Source: an uncultured Finegoldia sp.
Lineage (GTDB): Bacteria; Bacillota; Clostridia; Tissierellales; Peptoniphilaceae
Direction of reading: 5' to 3'
DNA: 15,050 bases
Assembly (NCBI RefSeq): GCF_947252345.1
Contig: NZ_CAMXVC010000037.1
Span: 1 to 15,050 of the forward strand
Part shown: one piece after another, positions 1 to 9,249 of the stretch
Layout of the letters: every line of letters begins with the position of its first letter
Numbering within the stretch: position 1 is the stretch's first letter
Made by a program: the position numbers and the translations under genes
Notes under the pieces: model-generated
What the model saw: the letters and a program-made list of their open reading frames with translations, nothing else
What the model was told of the DNA's origin: nothing
Databases searched by the model: none

Positions 1-54
1 TTTTGGCATACAAAAACCCCTCCATCCGTATTCCGGATTTTGGGGTTCAGGTCA
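1..54. mobile_element. Probable insertion-sequence end, body to the left of the window
   Basis: Read on the minus strand from base 54, the sequence begins TGACCTGAACCC, has a 7-base middle, then CGGAATA (54 down to 29). The same 12 + 7 + 7 layout starts at 14998 on the plus strand, with 22 of 26 positions identical. The two copies are thus imperfect inverted termini with TG...CA ends, facing outward from the window. Terminal repeats of this kind are typical of insertion sequences, and the TGACCTG..CCC..AA..GGA look resembles IS3-family (IS150-type) ends as I remember them. No transposase is present, so the family is a guess. The alternative is a repeated intergenic element placed after genes. 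Confidence 0.5.
12..47 (-). terminator. Hairpin with U-tract after the leftward signalling genes
   Basis: On the minus strand, AACCCC (47-42) pairs with GGGGTT (20-15). A 3x3 internal loop follows, then ATCCG/CGGAT (38-34 with 28-24) closed by a five-base loop. The outer stem runs into a short U stretch (to base 12). It lies 40 bases past the stop at 87, so it can end the response regulator-kinase-membrane protein transcript. The structure falls inside the putative insertion-sequence end, so it may be part of that element and not a native terminator. Confidence 0.5.
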
Positions 55-86
55 TTTGACTGTCTATTTTGATTTAATATTCTATT

Positions 87-1556
87 TTATTTTTGATTAG
101 TGATAAAAGACGAAGGAATTTTTTCGTTATTCCTAAACTCTTTTTTCCAAATTTCAGAATAATTTCCCACTGCCCACTCACTCATTATTATAGAATCGTC
201 TTTGGAAATTGGTATACTTCCAATAAATTTATTGTTGTTCGAGTAATCATAAATCAATATTTCATCCGGTGTTTGCACAATCAAAATTCTCTTATCCGGA
301 GACGAAAAAGCATCTATCGCGCTGGATTTTAAATTTTTAATTGATTGCCAGTTCATCGACAACTCATCAGGCGAAATATTTAAATGTGAAACAATATTCA
401 AGTTTACATTTTTTAATTTTATATCATTATTCTGTTTAAAAGTATACTGAGTTTGGTAGCTCCATTTTCCAGAATTTCTTACAATGCCAATGTTTTTGTA
501 ATTTTCATTTTTCCCGTCTATTGAAACATCTACATTTGAGTTTGTAAATTCCTCTGCTATTGAGTTTTTCAAAGAATTGACAGCCTCTTTACCACCTATC
601 TGCTCAATATTTAATTCATTGTTATTGCTCATTTTGTCGATATCAAAAATCGAATACTCTTCAAACTGGTCTTGTTCCTTCATAACTGAAACATATTCAG
701 GACCAAGATAAGTTATTTCAGTAGGTGAATCAAATTCTAATTTTCGATTATCTTTTGAATTATCTCCTGAATATACAGGTTTAGCGAGAAACTGTTCTAC
801 ATGATTATTGTCAAATTCGTTTTGATTGTATTTCATTATCCAAAAACCATTTTTCCTCGGAAAAAACAGTGATGATGTTTGATAAATTTGTGCGCTATTA
901 TTCTTGTTAATATCCAATAAAATTGTCCTGTACGATAGGCTACTTTTCCCATTTCGCGCTACTTTGTTTTTAATTCCCAACAAGAGCGCAATATTTTCTC
1001 TGTCTTTTAGATTGTTGTTCTTATTTTCGCTGTATTTATTCTCATAAGATGACTGATAGTTTTCAATAAATGACCTGCTTACTTTATTTTCAGTTTTTTT
1101 CATGTAGTACAAAACACCGTTAAACGGCAAAATAATATTATTTTTATCCATTACTACAATATCTTGGTAGAATTTACTTCCATCTGAAATTGTCACAACA
1201 ACTTTTTTGTCTTTCTGAAAATTTTTACTTATGTTTTCGTCATTAGTCTTTGCGTTCAAATAATTTTGTACACTTACAAATTTAGATGAAAATTTTGGAT
1301 TTATTGTAAATCTATTGCCAAATACTACTATAGATTCATCGACGTATAATTTTCCTATTTCATCCGCTGCTTTTGGCTTTGAATCTGAAAAATTTTGCTT
1401 TTTTTCGATTTTCCACACGCCAGCTGTAATCAACATATTATTTTCTGGAACTTTTACATTTTCTACAGCTGATTGTTCCTTGTTTCTAAACATAATAAAG
1501 ACAATTAACAAAATCAATACTATTGTTCCAATAAGTATACTAGTTGTTTTTCTCAT
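87..1556 (-). CDS. Uncharacterised membrane-anchored extracytoplasmic protein linked to a two-component system
   Basis: About 489 residues with a single N-terminal membrane segment (about residues 5-23, Ile/Leu/Val rich, preceded by Arg and Lys) and a long polar remainder, so the bulk should lie outside the cell. There is no lipobox cysteine. Near the start of the outer part is a GVWKIEK motif, and near the C-terminus MSEWAVGNYSEIW follows a strand-rich stretch. From memory, these match an unnamed clostridial family found downstream of similar kinase genes; I know no function. I prefer the ATG at 1556 because AGGAG at 1570-1566 is then 9 bases away. The in-frame ATGs at 1565 and 1562 sit 0 and 3 bases from it. 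The gene overlaps the kinase end by 17 bases (26 if the first ATG is used), so translation is probably coupled. A sensor-accessory or cell-envelope role, by analogy with YycH-type proteins, is only inference. Confidence 0.85.
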   Translation of the reverse strand: MRKTTSILIGTIVLILLIVFIMFRNKEQSAVENVKVPENNMLITAGVWKIEKKQNFSDSKPKAADEIGKLYVDESIVVFGNRFTINPKFSSKFVSVQNYLNAKTNDENISKNFQKDKKVVVTISDGSKFYQDIVVMDKNNIILPFNGVLYYMKKTENKVSRSFIENYQSSYENKYSENKNNNLKDRENIALLLGIKNKVARNGKSSLSYRTILLDINKNNSAQIYQTSSLFFPRKNGFWIMKYNQNEFDNNHVEQFLAKPVYSGDNSKDNRKLEFDSPTEITYLGPEYVSVMKEQDQFEEYSIFDIDKMSNNNELNIEQIGGKEAVNSLKNSIAEEFTNSNVDVSIDGKNENYKNIGIVRNSGKWSYQTQYTFKQNNDIKLKNVNLNIVSHLNISPDELSMNWQSIKNLKSSAIDAFSSPDKRILIVQTPDEILIYDYSNNNKFIGSIPISKDDSIIMSEWAVGNYSEIWKKEFRNNEKIPSSFITNQK

Positions 1557-2946
1557 CTTCATCATCTCCTAAAGGAAGTGTAAAGGAAACAGTTGTTCCT
1601 TCATCTAGTTTTGATTTAATCATCAATTCACCGTTGTGTAGCTTTACTATTTCTTCGCAAATGGACAATCCCAATCCTACGTGAGAGTTCGAGTTAGAGC
1701 CCTTGTAAAATTTTCCCGTAACTAATTCTATTTCTTCGAAAGAAATTCCAATTCCCGTATCAATTATCGAAACTTCTGCAAATTTTTCATTTCTTTCAAT
1801 ATTAATTATAATAGTACCCTTGTCTGGAGTGAATTTTATGGCATTGTCCAAAATGTTTATAAAAACTTGTTTGATTCTGTCGCGGTCAAATGTTGCGATG
1901 AGTTCCGGGCTTTCATAATTTAAAATCAAATCAATTCCTTTCGCTCTGACTTTTGGAAGTAATTGATTTTTAATGTGTTCTGCGAGTTCGATTAAATTTT
2001 GTTTTGTCTTGACAATTGAAATTCGTCCAGAAGTAAATCTTGAAAAATCCAACAATTCTTCTACCATAGTTGTAAGTCTGTCACATTCACTGTCTATTAT
2101 GTCAATTCCCATTGTAGTAGTTTCCAAATCCGCTGGGTCATATTTTAATGTCTGAGCCCAACCTTTTATTGATGTCAAAGGTGTTCTTAGTTCGTGAGAT
2201 ACGCTCGAAATAAATTCATTTTTCAATTGCTCTTTTTTGTTAATATTGTCTGTCAATAAATTCAACGTCATCGCTAGTCTTCCGATTTCATCTGAATTAT
2301 TTTCCTTTGCTCTAACCTCAAAATTACCTTTTGCCATTTTCTCAGCAACTTTTGCGAGGTTGTTGATCGGTTTAATGATACTCTTTGTCAAAATTTTACT
2401 GATAAGCATACTAAACAAAATTACCAAAAATCCGAACAAAGAAAAAGATACAGATTTCATTCTTATCGCACGGTCAACTTCTTTTAAGCTTGAAATATAT
2501 CTCAATATTCCAACTTGCTTGCCCCTTGATTCCAGAGGAACCGAAACTGCCATAATATTTGAATTTGTGTAGCCAACCTTTCCGGTGTAGCTTCCATTTT
2601 GTCCATTTGATGCGCTTACAACATCCGGAGTTTTGATTTTTTGTCCTAAATTCGGACTAGCAATAGAGTCGAATACTACAACTTGATTATTGTCTAATAT
2701 TTGTACTTGACAATCTGTTTGCCTGTAAAACTGATTTTTGTCTTCTGCGATTACTTCTTCTAATTCATAATCTGCCATGTAAGAACTATACAAATTCGTT
2801 GAGTATCTTATTTCATTATTCAAAATGCCTTCCATTGTAGAATAATAGTAAAATTTGGTAGCATATATCGAAAAAATAACCAAAATTATCGCAGTGATAC
2901 TCGTCAAAAAAACGAATGAGTACATTATTTTATTCTTGATGCTCAT
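1540..2946 (-). CDS. Membrane sensor histidine kinase (HAMP, HisKA, HATPase)
   Basis: A 468-residue sensor kinase that should autophosphorylate on His and pass the phosphate to the response regulator encoded just upstream. Transmembrane segment 1 is about residues 9-30, followed by an extracytoplasmic domain (about 31-165) with a Cache-like look (QILDNNQVVVFDS, then SVPLESRGKQVGILRY). Transmembrane segment 2 is about 167-187, then a HAMP linker (about 188-240). The HisKA H-box is SSVSHELRTPL with His251. The ATPase domain shows the N-box LDNAIKF (Asn368), the G1 box DTGIG (396-400) and the G2 box GLGL (424-427), so all catalytic elements are present. The architecture is that of the PhoR/WalK-like class, but the ligand cannot be read from sequence. 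Its ATG overlaps the regulator stop by one base (TAATG). Calling it PhoR would rest only on the Pho-box-like repeats at pstS. Confidence 0.95.
   Translation of the reverse strand: MSIKNKIMYSFVFLTSITAIILVIFSIYATKFYYYSTMEGILNNEIRYSTNLYSSYMADYELEEVIAEDKNQFYRQTDCQVQILDNNQVVVFDSIASPNLGQKIKTPDVVSASNGQNGSYTGKVGYTNSNIMAVSVPLESRGKQVGILRYISSLKEVDRAIRMKSVSFSLFGFLVILFSMLISKILTKSIIKPINNLAKVAEKMAKGNFEVRAKENNSDEIGRLAMTLNLLTDNINKKEQLKNEFISSVSHELRTPLTSIKGWAQTLKYDPADLETTTMGIDIIDSECDRLTTMVEELLDFSRFTSGRISIVKTKQNLIELAEHIKNQLLPKVRAKGIDLILNYESPELIATFDRDRIKQVFINILDNAIKFTPDKGTIIINIERNEKFAEVSIIDTGIGISFEEIELVTGKFYKGSNSNSHVGLGLSICEEIVKLHNGELMIKSKLDEGTTVSFTLPLGDDEDEKNN
1566..1570 (-). promoter_or_regulatory. Ribosome binding site that decides the start of the membrane-anchored protein
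   Basis: AGGAG reads from 1570 to 1566 on the minus strand, inside the 3' end of the kinase gene. It touches the first in-frame ATG (1565) and is 9 bases from the ATG at 1556, which is the normal distance and so the likely start. Confidence 0.65.
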
Positions 2947-3635
2947 TATTTTTTATTTTCCCATCTATAACCCACTCCCCAAACTGTTACGATATATTTT
3001 GGATGAGTAGAATCTTCTTCAATTTTGCTTCTCAATCGTCTCATATTCACATCGACAATTTTTGCATCACCAATAAAATCTTCCCCCCACGCTTTATCCA
3101 TCAACTCATCTCTGGTAATAGCTTTTCCAGGATTTTTCATCAATAATTTGACTATATTTAATTCCGTTGGTGTCAGTGTTATTTCTTTTCCATTTTTGTA
3201 GAAACTTCTCGAGTACATATCCAATTTGAACGTTCCATCTTCGATAATTTGGCTGTCTTTTTTTGCAGTTGGACTTCTTCGTAAAACAGATTTAATTCTC
3301 AAAACCAATTCTCTCGGATTAAATGGCTTAGTTAAATAATCATCCGCTCCTCTTTCCAATCCTTCAATTTTATCATTGTCTTGTGTTTTTGCTGTAAGCA
3401 TAATAATAACCAAATCAGGATATTTGTTTCTCAAAATTTTACAAACTTCAAATCCGTCTATTCCAGGCAACATTATATCCAATACCGCTACATCAGGTTT
3501 GTTTTCTTCGGCTAATTCCACTCCTTTTTCTCCAGAATCTGCTTCCAAAATTTCAAACCCTTCTCTTGCTAAATTTATTTTCGTAAATTGTCTAATGTTA
3601 TCTTCATCTTCTACTAAAAGCACTTTAATACTCAT
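2946..3635 (-). CDS. OmpR/PhoB-family response regulator
   Basis: A 229-residue cytoplasmic transcription regulator. The receiver domain (about 1-118) has the acidic pair at E9/D10, phosphoacceptor Asp53 in VLDIMLPG, Thr81 in MLTA and Lys103 in LTKPF, so it should be phosphorylatable. The C-terminal winged helix (about 130-227) has the family hallmarks LTPTELNIVKLL, VDVNMRRLRSKIE and TVWGVGYRW. The length is normal for the family. AAGAGGT at 3647-3641 is a good ribosome binding site 5 bases before the ATG. It is the first gene of a signalling trio with the kinase and the membrane-anchored protein. A promoter lies in the short gap after addA, so it can be expressed apart from the repair genes. 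Direct targets are unknown; the pstS region is a candidate. Confidence 0.95.
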   Translation of the reverse strand: MSIKVLLVEDEDNIRQFTKINLAREGFEILEADSGEKGVELAEENKPDVAVLDIMLPGIDGFEVCKILRNKYPDLVIIMLTAKTQDNDKIEGLERGADDYLTKPFNPRELVLRIKSVLRRSPTAKKDSQIIEDGTFKLDMYSRSFYKNGKEITLTPTELNIVKLLMKNPGKAITRDELMDKAWGEDFIGDAKIVDVNMRRLRSKIEEDSTHPKYIVTVWGVGYRWENKK

Positions 3636-3652
3636 ATTACACCTCTTGTATT

Positions 3653-3680
3653 ATTATAACTCATAAATTTGCTAATTCAA
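3653..3680 (-). promoter_or_regulatory. Promoter for the two-component signalling trio
   Basis: TTGAAT (3680-3675), a 16-base spacer and a consensus TATAAT (3658-3653) on the minus strand form a sigma-A-type promoter. The -35 box overlaps the last codons of addA. The -10 box ends 17 bases before the ATG at 3635, so the predicted leader is only about 11 bases and starts at the ribosome binding site. Confidence 0.6.
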
Positions 3681-6581
3681 TTTTTTCAAATAGTTATTCA
3701 AAAACTTTTCAACTTCTATTTCAAAATCTCCGTTGTAATTGGTTTCAATAGTATAGCCCTTTCTCAAATTCACAAGAACCATTTTGATTTTTTTCTTGTA
3801 TTTTTTGTTCAGTACATAAGCATAAAATTTTAATTGAATATGGTATTTTTCGTACAAGGATTGTTTTGATTGTGAACTTATTTTGTAATCATATACTTTT
3901 ATCTCGTCCTCATAAAATTCAACTCTATCCATAAAACCGGAAATCATCAAATTTTCGAACATTAAATTAAAATCCATTTCATTTTTGTAATTTGAAAAAT
4001 CTGTGATTATTTTTCTAAAATTTCCGACAGCATCTTCAAATATTTTGTGCTCCTTTTCATTTAAAAAACTTGTTTCTTTCAATTTAACGAGATTTTTCCC
4101 GTCGAATAATTTCGCATACAAGTGCACCAAATTTCCCAGTAATATATAATTTATATTTTCATTATTTTGAAAAGAATCTTTATCATTATCTGTTGATTCA
4201 TTTTTCATCATATTTGTTATGCCAATCGGAATGAATTTCTTTTGTTCAAATTTTTTCGGATTGACAATTTGTTTTGAATGGTTTTTCTGTTTCAAATCAA
4301 AGCTTTTATCATTTTTATTTAATATTTTGATTTTGCCTTCTACTCTTAAATCATCTACAAACTGACTTATGTTTTTAAAGTGTCCTGAGTTTTTGGAATT
4401 TGAAAATGACAATTGCTCCTTTGCCCTTGTAAATGCGGTGTAGTATAAATTGTCATTTTCATATTCATCTGCCTGTGCTATTGAGTCTTTGATGTGATTT
4501 TTCCTAAAAATTGAAAATGGAAAATCTAGTGCGAAATAAATCTTCTCATTTTCATTATCAACATAAAGGAAGAATTTATCTTTTGATGTTGTAAATTTAG
4601 AAACATTGTCCACGATTACATTTTTAAATCCTAATCCTTTTGACTTGTGAATTGTCATCAATTTTACTAGATTGCTCTTTTCGTCTTCGTAAGACATTTG
4701 ATAGATGTTTTTGTTATTTTCGAAAAAACTAACGAAATCATCAACGCTGTAATTATTGGAGTCAAATTGCTTAGCTATTTCCAAAAATTTTATGACATTT
4801 GCTCTTTTTTGTATGTCATTCAGTAGTTCAAAATACTTTATTTCTTGTATATAATTGCTCAAAGCAAAATAAATTTTGTGCTGCATCAAATTGTTCAGAA
4901 ATTTCTCTGAATGTGTATCCAAAATTTTCTGAATTTGTTTGAAATCATCAGTGTCATTTATTATGTCATTATATTCTATATTGTAAATATTAGAAAGCAC
5001 CCCGACTTTGCTGATATCATCCTGGTATCTAGCGTATTTGATAAATTGAATGAGATTCAAAATTTCGATACAATCTTCCAATCCTTGTTTGTCAAAAAGA
5101 TAATAAGGAATATTCCTATCTTTCAAACTTTGTTCGTAATACTCTAAATCTTGTTTGGTCCTAGCTAAAATTGCAGTATCGTTGAAATTTTTTTCATCTA
5201 TATAAGAAACTAATACATTGCAAGAATCATTGTGTGTTTTTTCATCTTTGGTGTTTTTCTTAAATTCGTCTTCTCCAATCACATCGCCTGCTGGATTTTT
5301 TGCAATCAATTTGTCGTATCGTTCTTTCATTTTATTAGAATAAATGTAATTTATTGGTTCCATTATATTTGGATGCGTTCTGTGATTTTCATAAAAAGTG
5401 ATATCTTCACCGCCGCTTTTAATAATGTCTTGTCTGGTTTGATTGAACACTTTGATGTTAGCGCCTCTAAAACTGTATATTGCTTGTTTAGGGTCTCCAA
5501 CCACGAACAAATTATTTCTGTCTAATTTTTCATCATCACTGCAAAGCGTATAGAATATGTATCTTTGAAGATTGGATGTGTCTTGAAATTCATCTATCAT
5601 AAAGAACTGATACTTATTTTTTGAATTTTGTAAAATCTCTCTGTTTTCTAGGACTTTTTTGCACATTAATTCGATATCATTAAAATCAAGTACACCAAGT
5701 TCTGTTTTTTTCTCGGAATATTTTTCGTCAATTTCTATTAATAACTCAAAAAATTTCTCATACAAAACAAAATCACCTTTTTCCAAAGGCTTAAGAGTTT
5801 CTTCAATTTTTTTATTTACTTCGTCAATTATTTCTCTTACGTTTTCCTTCGTGCTATCTCCTATTTGGTTGTAACTTTCAAACAAAAAACGGATGTAATC
5901 GTCGCTATCAGTTAGTTGCCTTTCATCATTTAAAAATTTATACAGTTTGCTGTTTTTTTTGATATCCTTGATGTTTTCACACTCTTGTTTTAAATCAAAA
6001 AGAAAACTTTTCAAAAAAATGATATCTTCAGCTTTGAAATCTTGTAAAGATTTCAAATAATCCAACGTTTGATTTTTCAATTCATAAAAATCAACATTAT
6101 TTGTTCTCATTTTATAATAAGAAGATTTCACAACTCCAACTGTATCGCTGTAATTTGTCTGGAAAATACTTCCTATTGATTTGATAAAATCAATGTTATT
6201 CTGGGAGATTTCTCCGACAATCTCATCAACCATTTTGTTCTGTTCATTTTCTTCAAATATTTGAAATCCAGGGTCAATAGACAGATAATACGAATTGTCT
6301 GAAACTATTTTTTTGCAAAAAGAAGATATTGTGGATACATTTATATCATCTATTAATTTAGGATTGTTCAACTTTTTAATTATTCTGTCCTTCATCTCAT
6401 CGCAAGCTTTGTTGGTGAACGTTATGCAGACAATTTTCTTGATGTCAACACCGCTATCGTACATATACTTGAATCTTTCCGACACAACTTCAGTTTTTCC
6501 TGTTCCCGCACCTGCATTAACACAAACATTTTTGTCGATAGTTGAAAACGCCAATTTTTGATTATCTGAAAATTTAATCAT
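3672..6581 (-). CDS. addA: AddA: ATP-dependent helicase-nuclease subunit A
   Basis: A 969-residue UvrD/PcrA-type (SF1A) helicase fused to a C-terminal RecB-type nuclease. With AddB it should unwind and resect double-strand breaks for RecA loading. Helicase motifs in order are Walker A AGAGTGKT (23-30), Ia TFTNKACDEM (54-63), II MIDEFQDT (328-335), III VVGDPKQAIYSFRGA (360-374), IV ENHRTHPN (398-405), V MTIHKSKGLGF (642-652) and VI YYTAFTRAKEQ (713-723). The PD-(D/E)XK nuclease shows His820, Asp885 in GFMDRV, Asp898-Tyr-Lys900 and Gln916, so both activities look intact. It is markedly shorter than the roughly 1,230 residues of Bacillus AddA, mainly by compact inter-motif regions, with no sign of breakage. 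The ATG overlaps the addB end by 8 bases, and AAGGAG inside addB serves as the ribosome binding site, implying coupled, balanced synthesis. Confidence 0.92.
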   Translation of the reverse strand: MIKFSDNQKLAFSTIDKNVCVNAGAGTGKTEVVSERFKYMYDSGVDIKKIVCITFTNKACDEMKDRIIKKLNNPKLIDDINVSTISSFCKKIVSDNSYYLSIDPGFQIFEENEQNKMVDEIVGEISQNNIDFIKSIGSIFQTNYSDTVGVVKSSYYKMRTNNVDFYELKNQTLDYLKSLQDFKAEDIIFLKSFLFDLKQECENIKDIKKNSKLYKFLNDERQLTDSDDYIRFLFESYNQIGDSTKENVREIIDEVNKKIEETLKPLEKGDFVLYEKFFELLIEIDEKYSEKKTELGVLDFNDIELMCKKVLENREILQNSKNKYQFFMIDEFQDTSNLQRYIFYTLCSDDEKLDRNNLFVVGDPKQAIYSFRGANIKVFNQTRQDIIKSGGEDITFYENHRTHPNIMEPINYIYSNKMKERYDKLIAKNPAGDVIGEDEFKKNTKDEKTHNDSCNVLVSYIDEKNFNDTAILARTKQDLEYYEQSLKDRNIPYYLFDKQGLEDCIEILNLIQFIKYARYQDDISKVGVLSNIYNIEYNDIINDTDDFKQIQKILDTHSEKFLNNLMQHKIYFALSNYIQEIKYFELLNDIQKRANVIKFLEIAKQFDSNNYSVDDFVSFFENNKNIYQMSYEDEKSNLVKLMTIHKSKGLGFKNVIVDNVSKFTTSKDKFFLYVDNENEKIYFALDFPFSIFRKNHIKDSIAQADEYENDNLYYTAFTRAKEQLSFSNSKNSGHFKNISQFVDDLRVEGKIKILNKNDKSFDLKQKNHSKQIVNPKKFEQKKFIPIGITNMMKNESTDNDKDSFQNNENINYILLGNLVHLYAKLFDGKNLVKLKETSFLNEKEHKIFEDAVGNFRKIITDFSNYKNEMDFNLMFENLMISGFMDRVEFYEDEIKVYDYKISSQSKQSLYEKYHIQLKFYAYVLNKKYKKKIKMVLVNLRKGYTIETNYNGDFEIEVEKFLNNYLKKLN

Positions 6582-9249
6582 TTACTATCTCCTTTTGATT
6601 TCTTAATCTGCAAATCTTACTATAATCACAATAAACGCAAGTTCTATCGTCGTGTGCTTTTATGAATAATTGCTTATTTTTAAGGTTATCAATAAACTCA
6701 TTTGTTTTTTCGATTACGATATCATCTAGTTCTTCAGGTTTTATATTTTGTAGAAATTCATATTCATCATTATCCTGGATGCTTTTGTATTTGCAGCTTA
6801 AAACATTTCCGTATGATTTATAGATTGCAAATTGAAATCCTTCGTTTTTTTCCAAATCTTGTAACTTTTTGAAGCTATTATTTGAAAGTTTGTAATCTAT
6901 AAGCCTGATATTTCCATTATCTGATTTATCAACTCTGTCAATTCTTCCGCAAAATGTATACGAACCTATCTTTACTTTAAATTCTTCTTCTAACTTGAAG
7001 GGATAGAATTTTTCAAACTCTGTTGTCATTTTATTGATATCTTGTTTAATAAAATCATCGAGTTTAGTAAGATATTTTTCATAATCAAATTCATTTTCTT
7101 TTATATTGACATTAAGTCCATATTTTTCAAATGAATTTTTCAACAATTTATCTAAGCTTGATGTATCTATGTCTGTACAAGAATCCACAGCGTTTTTTAT
7201 TTTCTCGATATTAATACCGTAAAATTCTTCCAAGGTATTGTGAAGAACATTTCCCAAAACTAGATTTCTTGATTTTGAATCTGATTTTAAGTTCAAATAA
7301 TATTTAAAATAAAATTTCATCGGACATTGAAAGTATGTTTCTATCTTTGTCGGCGATAATTCTCCTTCAATAATCTTTCTTGTTGTTTGTTCATCAACCA
7401 CAAAATCCTCAATGTTTTTGGCTTCGGATTTAGTTTCAATTTGATTTAAATAATTTTTAAGTGAGAATTTGTCATATCTCGTTAAGGTAATATTTTTTCC
7501 TATCTTGTTTTCAATTTTATTGGAAATTTTAATTGCTTTTTTTGTTTTTTGATGGCTTAGAATTTGTTTTTCGGATAATAATCGAGATTTTATTTTGTTT
7601 TCAGTATTATATGAAATATAAAGCTTGTTTTTTACTCGATATATCGCATCAAAATACCTGTCAATATTACGCTGTCTGTTGTCTTTGTCTGATAAAACAT
7701 CAACAGATTTTCCTTTGAGATAGTCTATATTATCTTCGTTAAAGAAAAAATTGTAACTCACTTTTCCAGGGATTACATCGTCGTTCATATTTACAATGTA
7801 GAGAACATCATATTCTGACAATCTAATATTTGTTAGATTGTAAATTCTGATTCCATCTACTAAATAATCTGCTGAATCCACTCTCAAATTCACAATTACA
7901 TCTGTCAGATATCCTTCAATGTTTTTAATCTGTTTTACAAGCTCGTCATAAGTTTTTTGCAATTCTTGCAAAATAATCAGTAATTTTTCTGTGAATAATT
8001 TATAATTTTGTTCTTCAATCTCCGTGTTTTCTAGTATTTTTACAATATTGGCAATTAATTTTTGATTGTCGCAGTTGAAAAAATCGTAAAGTTTCTTAAG
8101 TTCTTGACAAATTTTTATATTGATTTCATAATTCACATTTAATTTCAAAATTTCAGATAAACTTTCCCAATCATCAAATTCATAATCAATCAAAATATTT
8201 CTGAAATTGATTTTGTCGTTCAATTCAAAACACAATAAACAACTGTCCAACATAGAAAATATATACTGTTTAAAATTCTTTGATTTGTCCAGTAAATTAA
8301 TAATATCCGAGTATATTTTAAAATCGCTGTGACAAATATAATCATCACTAAAAACCGGGATTCCTTTGTTTTTTAGCGTATTTATGATTTCTTTTTTTGT
8401 TTCGTCTTTTTCGACAAGAATTGCCATCTTATCGTAATCATATTTGAATGAATCTGCTGATATTTCATAAATCAATCTATCTTTTTCCAAGATTTCATTT
8501 GTTATTTTAACTATTTTTTTATCCAATATTTTGCAATTTTCTGTACTATCTGTAGAATCTAGCACTTCGAAACCAATTTCTTGTAATTTTGTTTTTAAGT
8601 TAGATTTATAATCACTGTAATAATCAATAAAAATATTGATATTCACATCAAAATTTTCTAAAAATTTAATCGTTTCCAATTCAATAGGCCTAAATTCACT
8701 GAATCCGTGAATATAAATATCCTTGCTTTTTTGAAGATTAATATTTTTGCACTTGTAATAATCAAATTTATCTGAAATATTTTGATGATTTAAAATTGAT
8801 TGGTATTTTTCGTAAATTTTAATCAAAATCCCTATACTGATGCTGTAGTTGTCCCATTTTCCCAAATCAATTTCATCTTTATTTGAATATTTACATATTG
8901 ATATGAATTTTTTGGCAGCGTCAATCAATCCTTTAGATTTGAAAAATTTGTTATCTTCGAAAACCCCTTCTTCAATTAGAGACTCTATCGATAATCTTAT
9001 AATCAAATCGGTCATATACGAAGAAATATCCGATGCACTGACCAAATCATCAAACGTCCAAATCTTAACATCACACAAAACAGATTGTTTTTTCAAAAAT
9101 TTGTTTCTTATGTTTTTGATTAATTTTCTATTTGGCAAAATCAAAATAAAATCAGTGTTATTTTTTTCGATTTGTTTCTCTAAAAACGAAATATTTTCAT
9201 CAAATAATTTCGATGAGTTTTTGTTCGTGTAAAGCAATCTTTTACTCAT
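6574..9249 (-). CDS. addB: AddB-like exonuclease subunit with iron-sulfur cluster motif
   Basis: An 891-residue partner of AddA, shorter than the roughly 1,166 residues of Bacillus AddB. The C-terminal PD-(D/E)XK nuclease has His670 in GNVLH, Asp771 in GRIDRVD, Asp785-Tyr-Lys787 and Gln806. Four cysteines in the AddB pattern flank it: Cys642 in FQCPMKF, then Cys871, Cys874 and Cys880 (CxxC, five residues, C), which in AddB hold a 4Fe-4S cluster. The N-terminal half is helicase-like but degenerate. Where Bacillus AddB has a Walker A loop, this protein has FILILPNRKL with no GxxxxGK, so it probably does not bind ATP there and may resemble the RexB type. The ATG overlaps the kinase stop by 8 bases, and AGGAG in that gene's end is the ribosome binding site. 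The order addB-addA is the usual one. Confidence 0.88.
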   Translation of the reverse strand: MSKRLLYTNKNSSKLFDENISFLEKQIEKNNTDFILILPNRKLIKNIRNKFLKKQSVLCDVKIWTFDDLVSASDISSYMTDLIIRLSIESLIEEGVFEDNKFFKSKGLIDAAKKFISICKYSNKDEIDLGKWDNYSISIGILIKIYEKYQSILNHQNISDKFDYYKCKNINLQKSKDIYIHGFSEFRPIELETIKFLENFDVNINIFIDYYSDYKSNLKTKLQEIGFEVLDSTDSTENCKILDKKIVKITNEILEKDRLIYEISADSFKYDYDKMAILVEKDETKKEIINTLKNKGIPVFSDDYICHSDFKIYSDIINLLDKSKNFKQYIFSMLDSCLLCFELNDKINFRNILIDYEFDDWESLSEILKLNVNYEINIKICQELKKLYDFFNCDNQKLIANIVKILENTEIEEQNYKLFTEKLLIILQELQKTYDELVKQIKNIEGYLTDVIVNLRVDSADYLVDGIRIYNLTNIRLSEYDVLYIVNMNDDVIPGKVSYNFFFNEDNIDYLKGKSVDVLSDKDNRQRNIDRYFDAIYRVKNKLYISYNTENKIKSRLLSEKQILSHQKTKKAIKISNKIENKIGKNITLTRYDKFSLKNYLNQIETKSEAKNIEDFVVDEQTTRKIIEGELSPTKIETYFQCPMKFYFKYYLNLKSDSKSRNLVLGNVLHNTLEEFYGINIEKIKNAVDSCTDIDTSSLDKLLKNSFEKYGLNVNIKENEFDYEKYLTKLDDFIKQDINKMTTEFEKFYPFKLEEEFKVKIGSYTFCGRIDRVDKSDNGNIRLIDYKLSNNSFKKLQDLEKNEGFQFAIYKSYGNVLSCKYKSIQDNDEYEFLQNIKPEELDDIVIEKTNEFIDNLKNKQLFIKAHDDRTCVYCDYSKICRLRNQKEIVND

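Noticed and set aside
93..332. 79-codon rightward open frame inside the membrane-anchored protein gene
   Set aside because: Antisense frame with no ribosome binding site and no recognisable protein features; the leftward gene explains the region.
1560..1565. Two upstream ATGs as the start of the membrane-anchored protein
   Set aside because: They lie 0 and 3 bases from AGGAG, too close for efficient initiation; the ATG at 1556 is 9 bases away.
2946..3635. Naming the two-component system PhoP-PhoR or WalR-WalK
   Set aside because: The domain order fits both and many others; the link to pstS is only a candidate site, so no gene symbol is justified.
3672..9249. addAB region as an anti-phage defence module
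   Set aside because: All motifs and gene order match the housekeeping AddAB recombination complex, and no defence partner genes are nearby.
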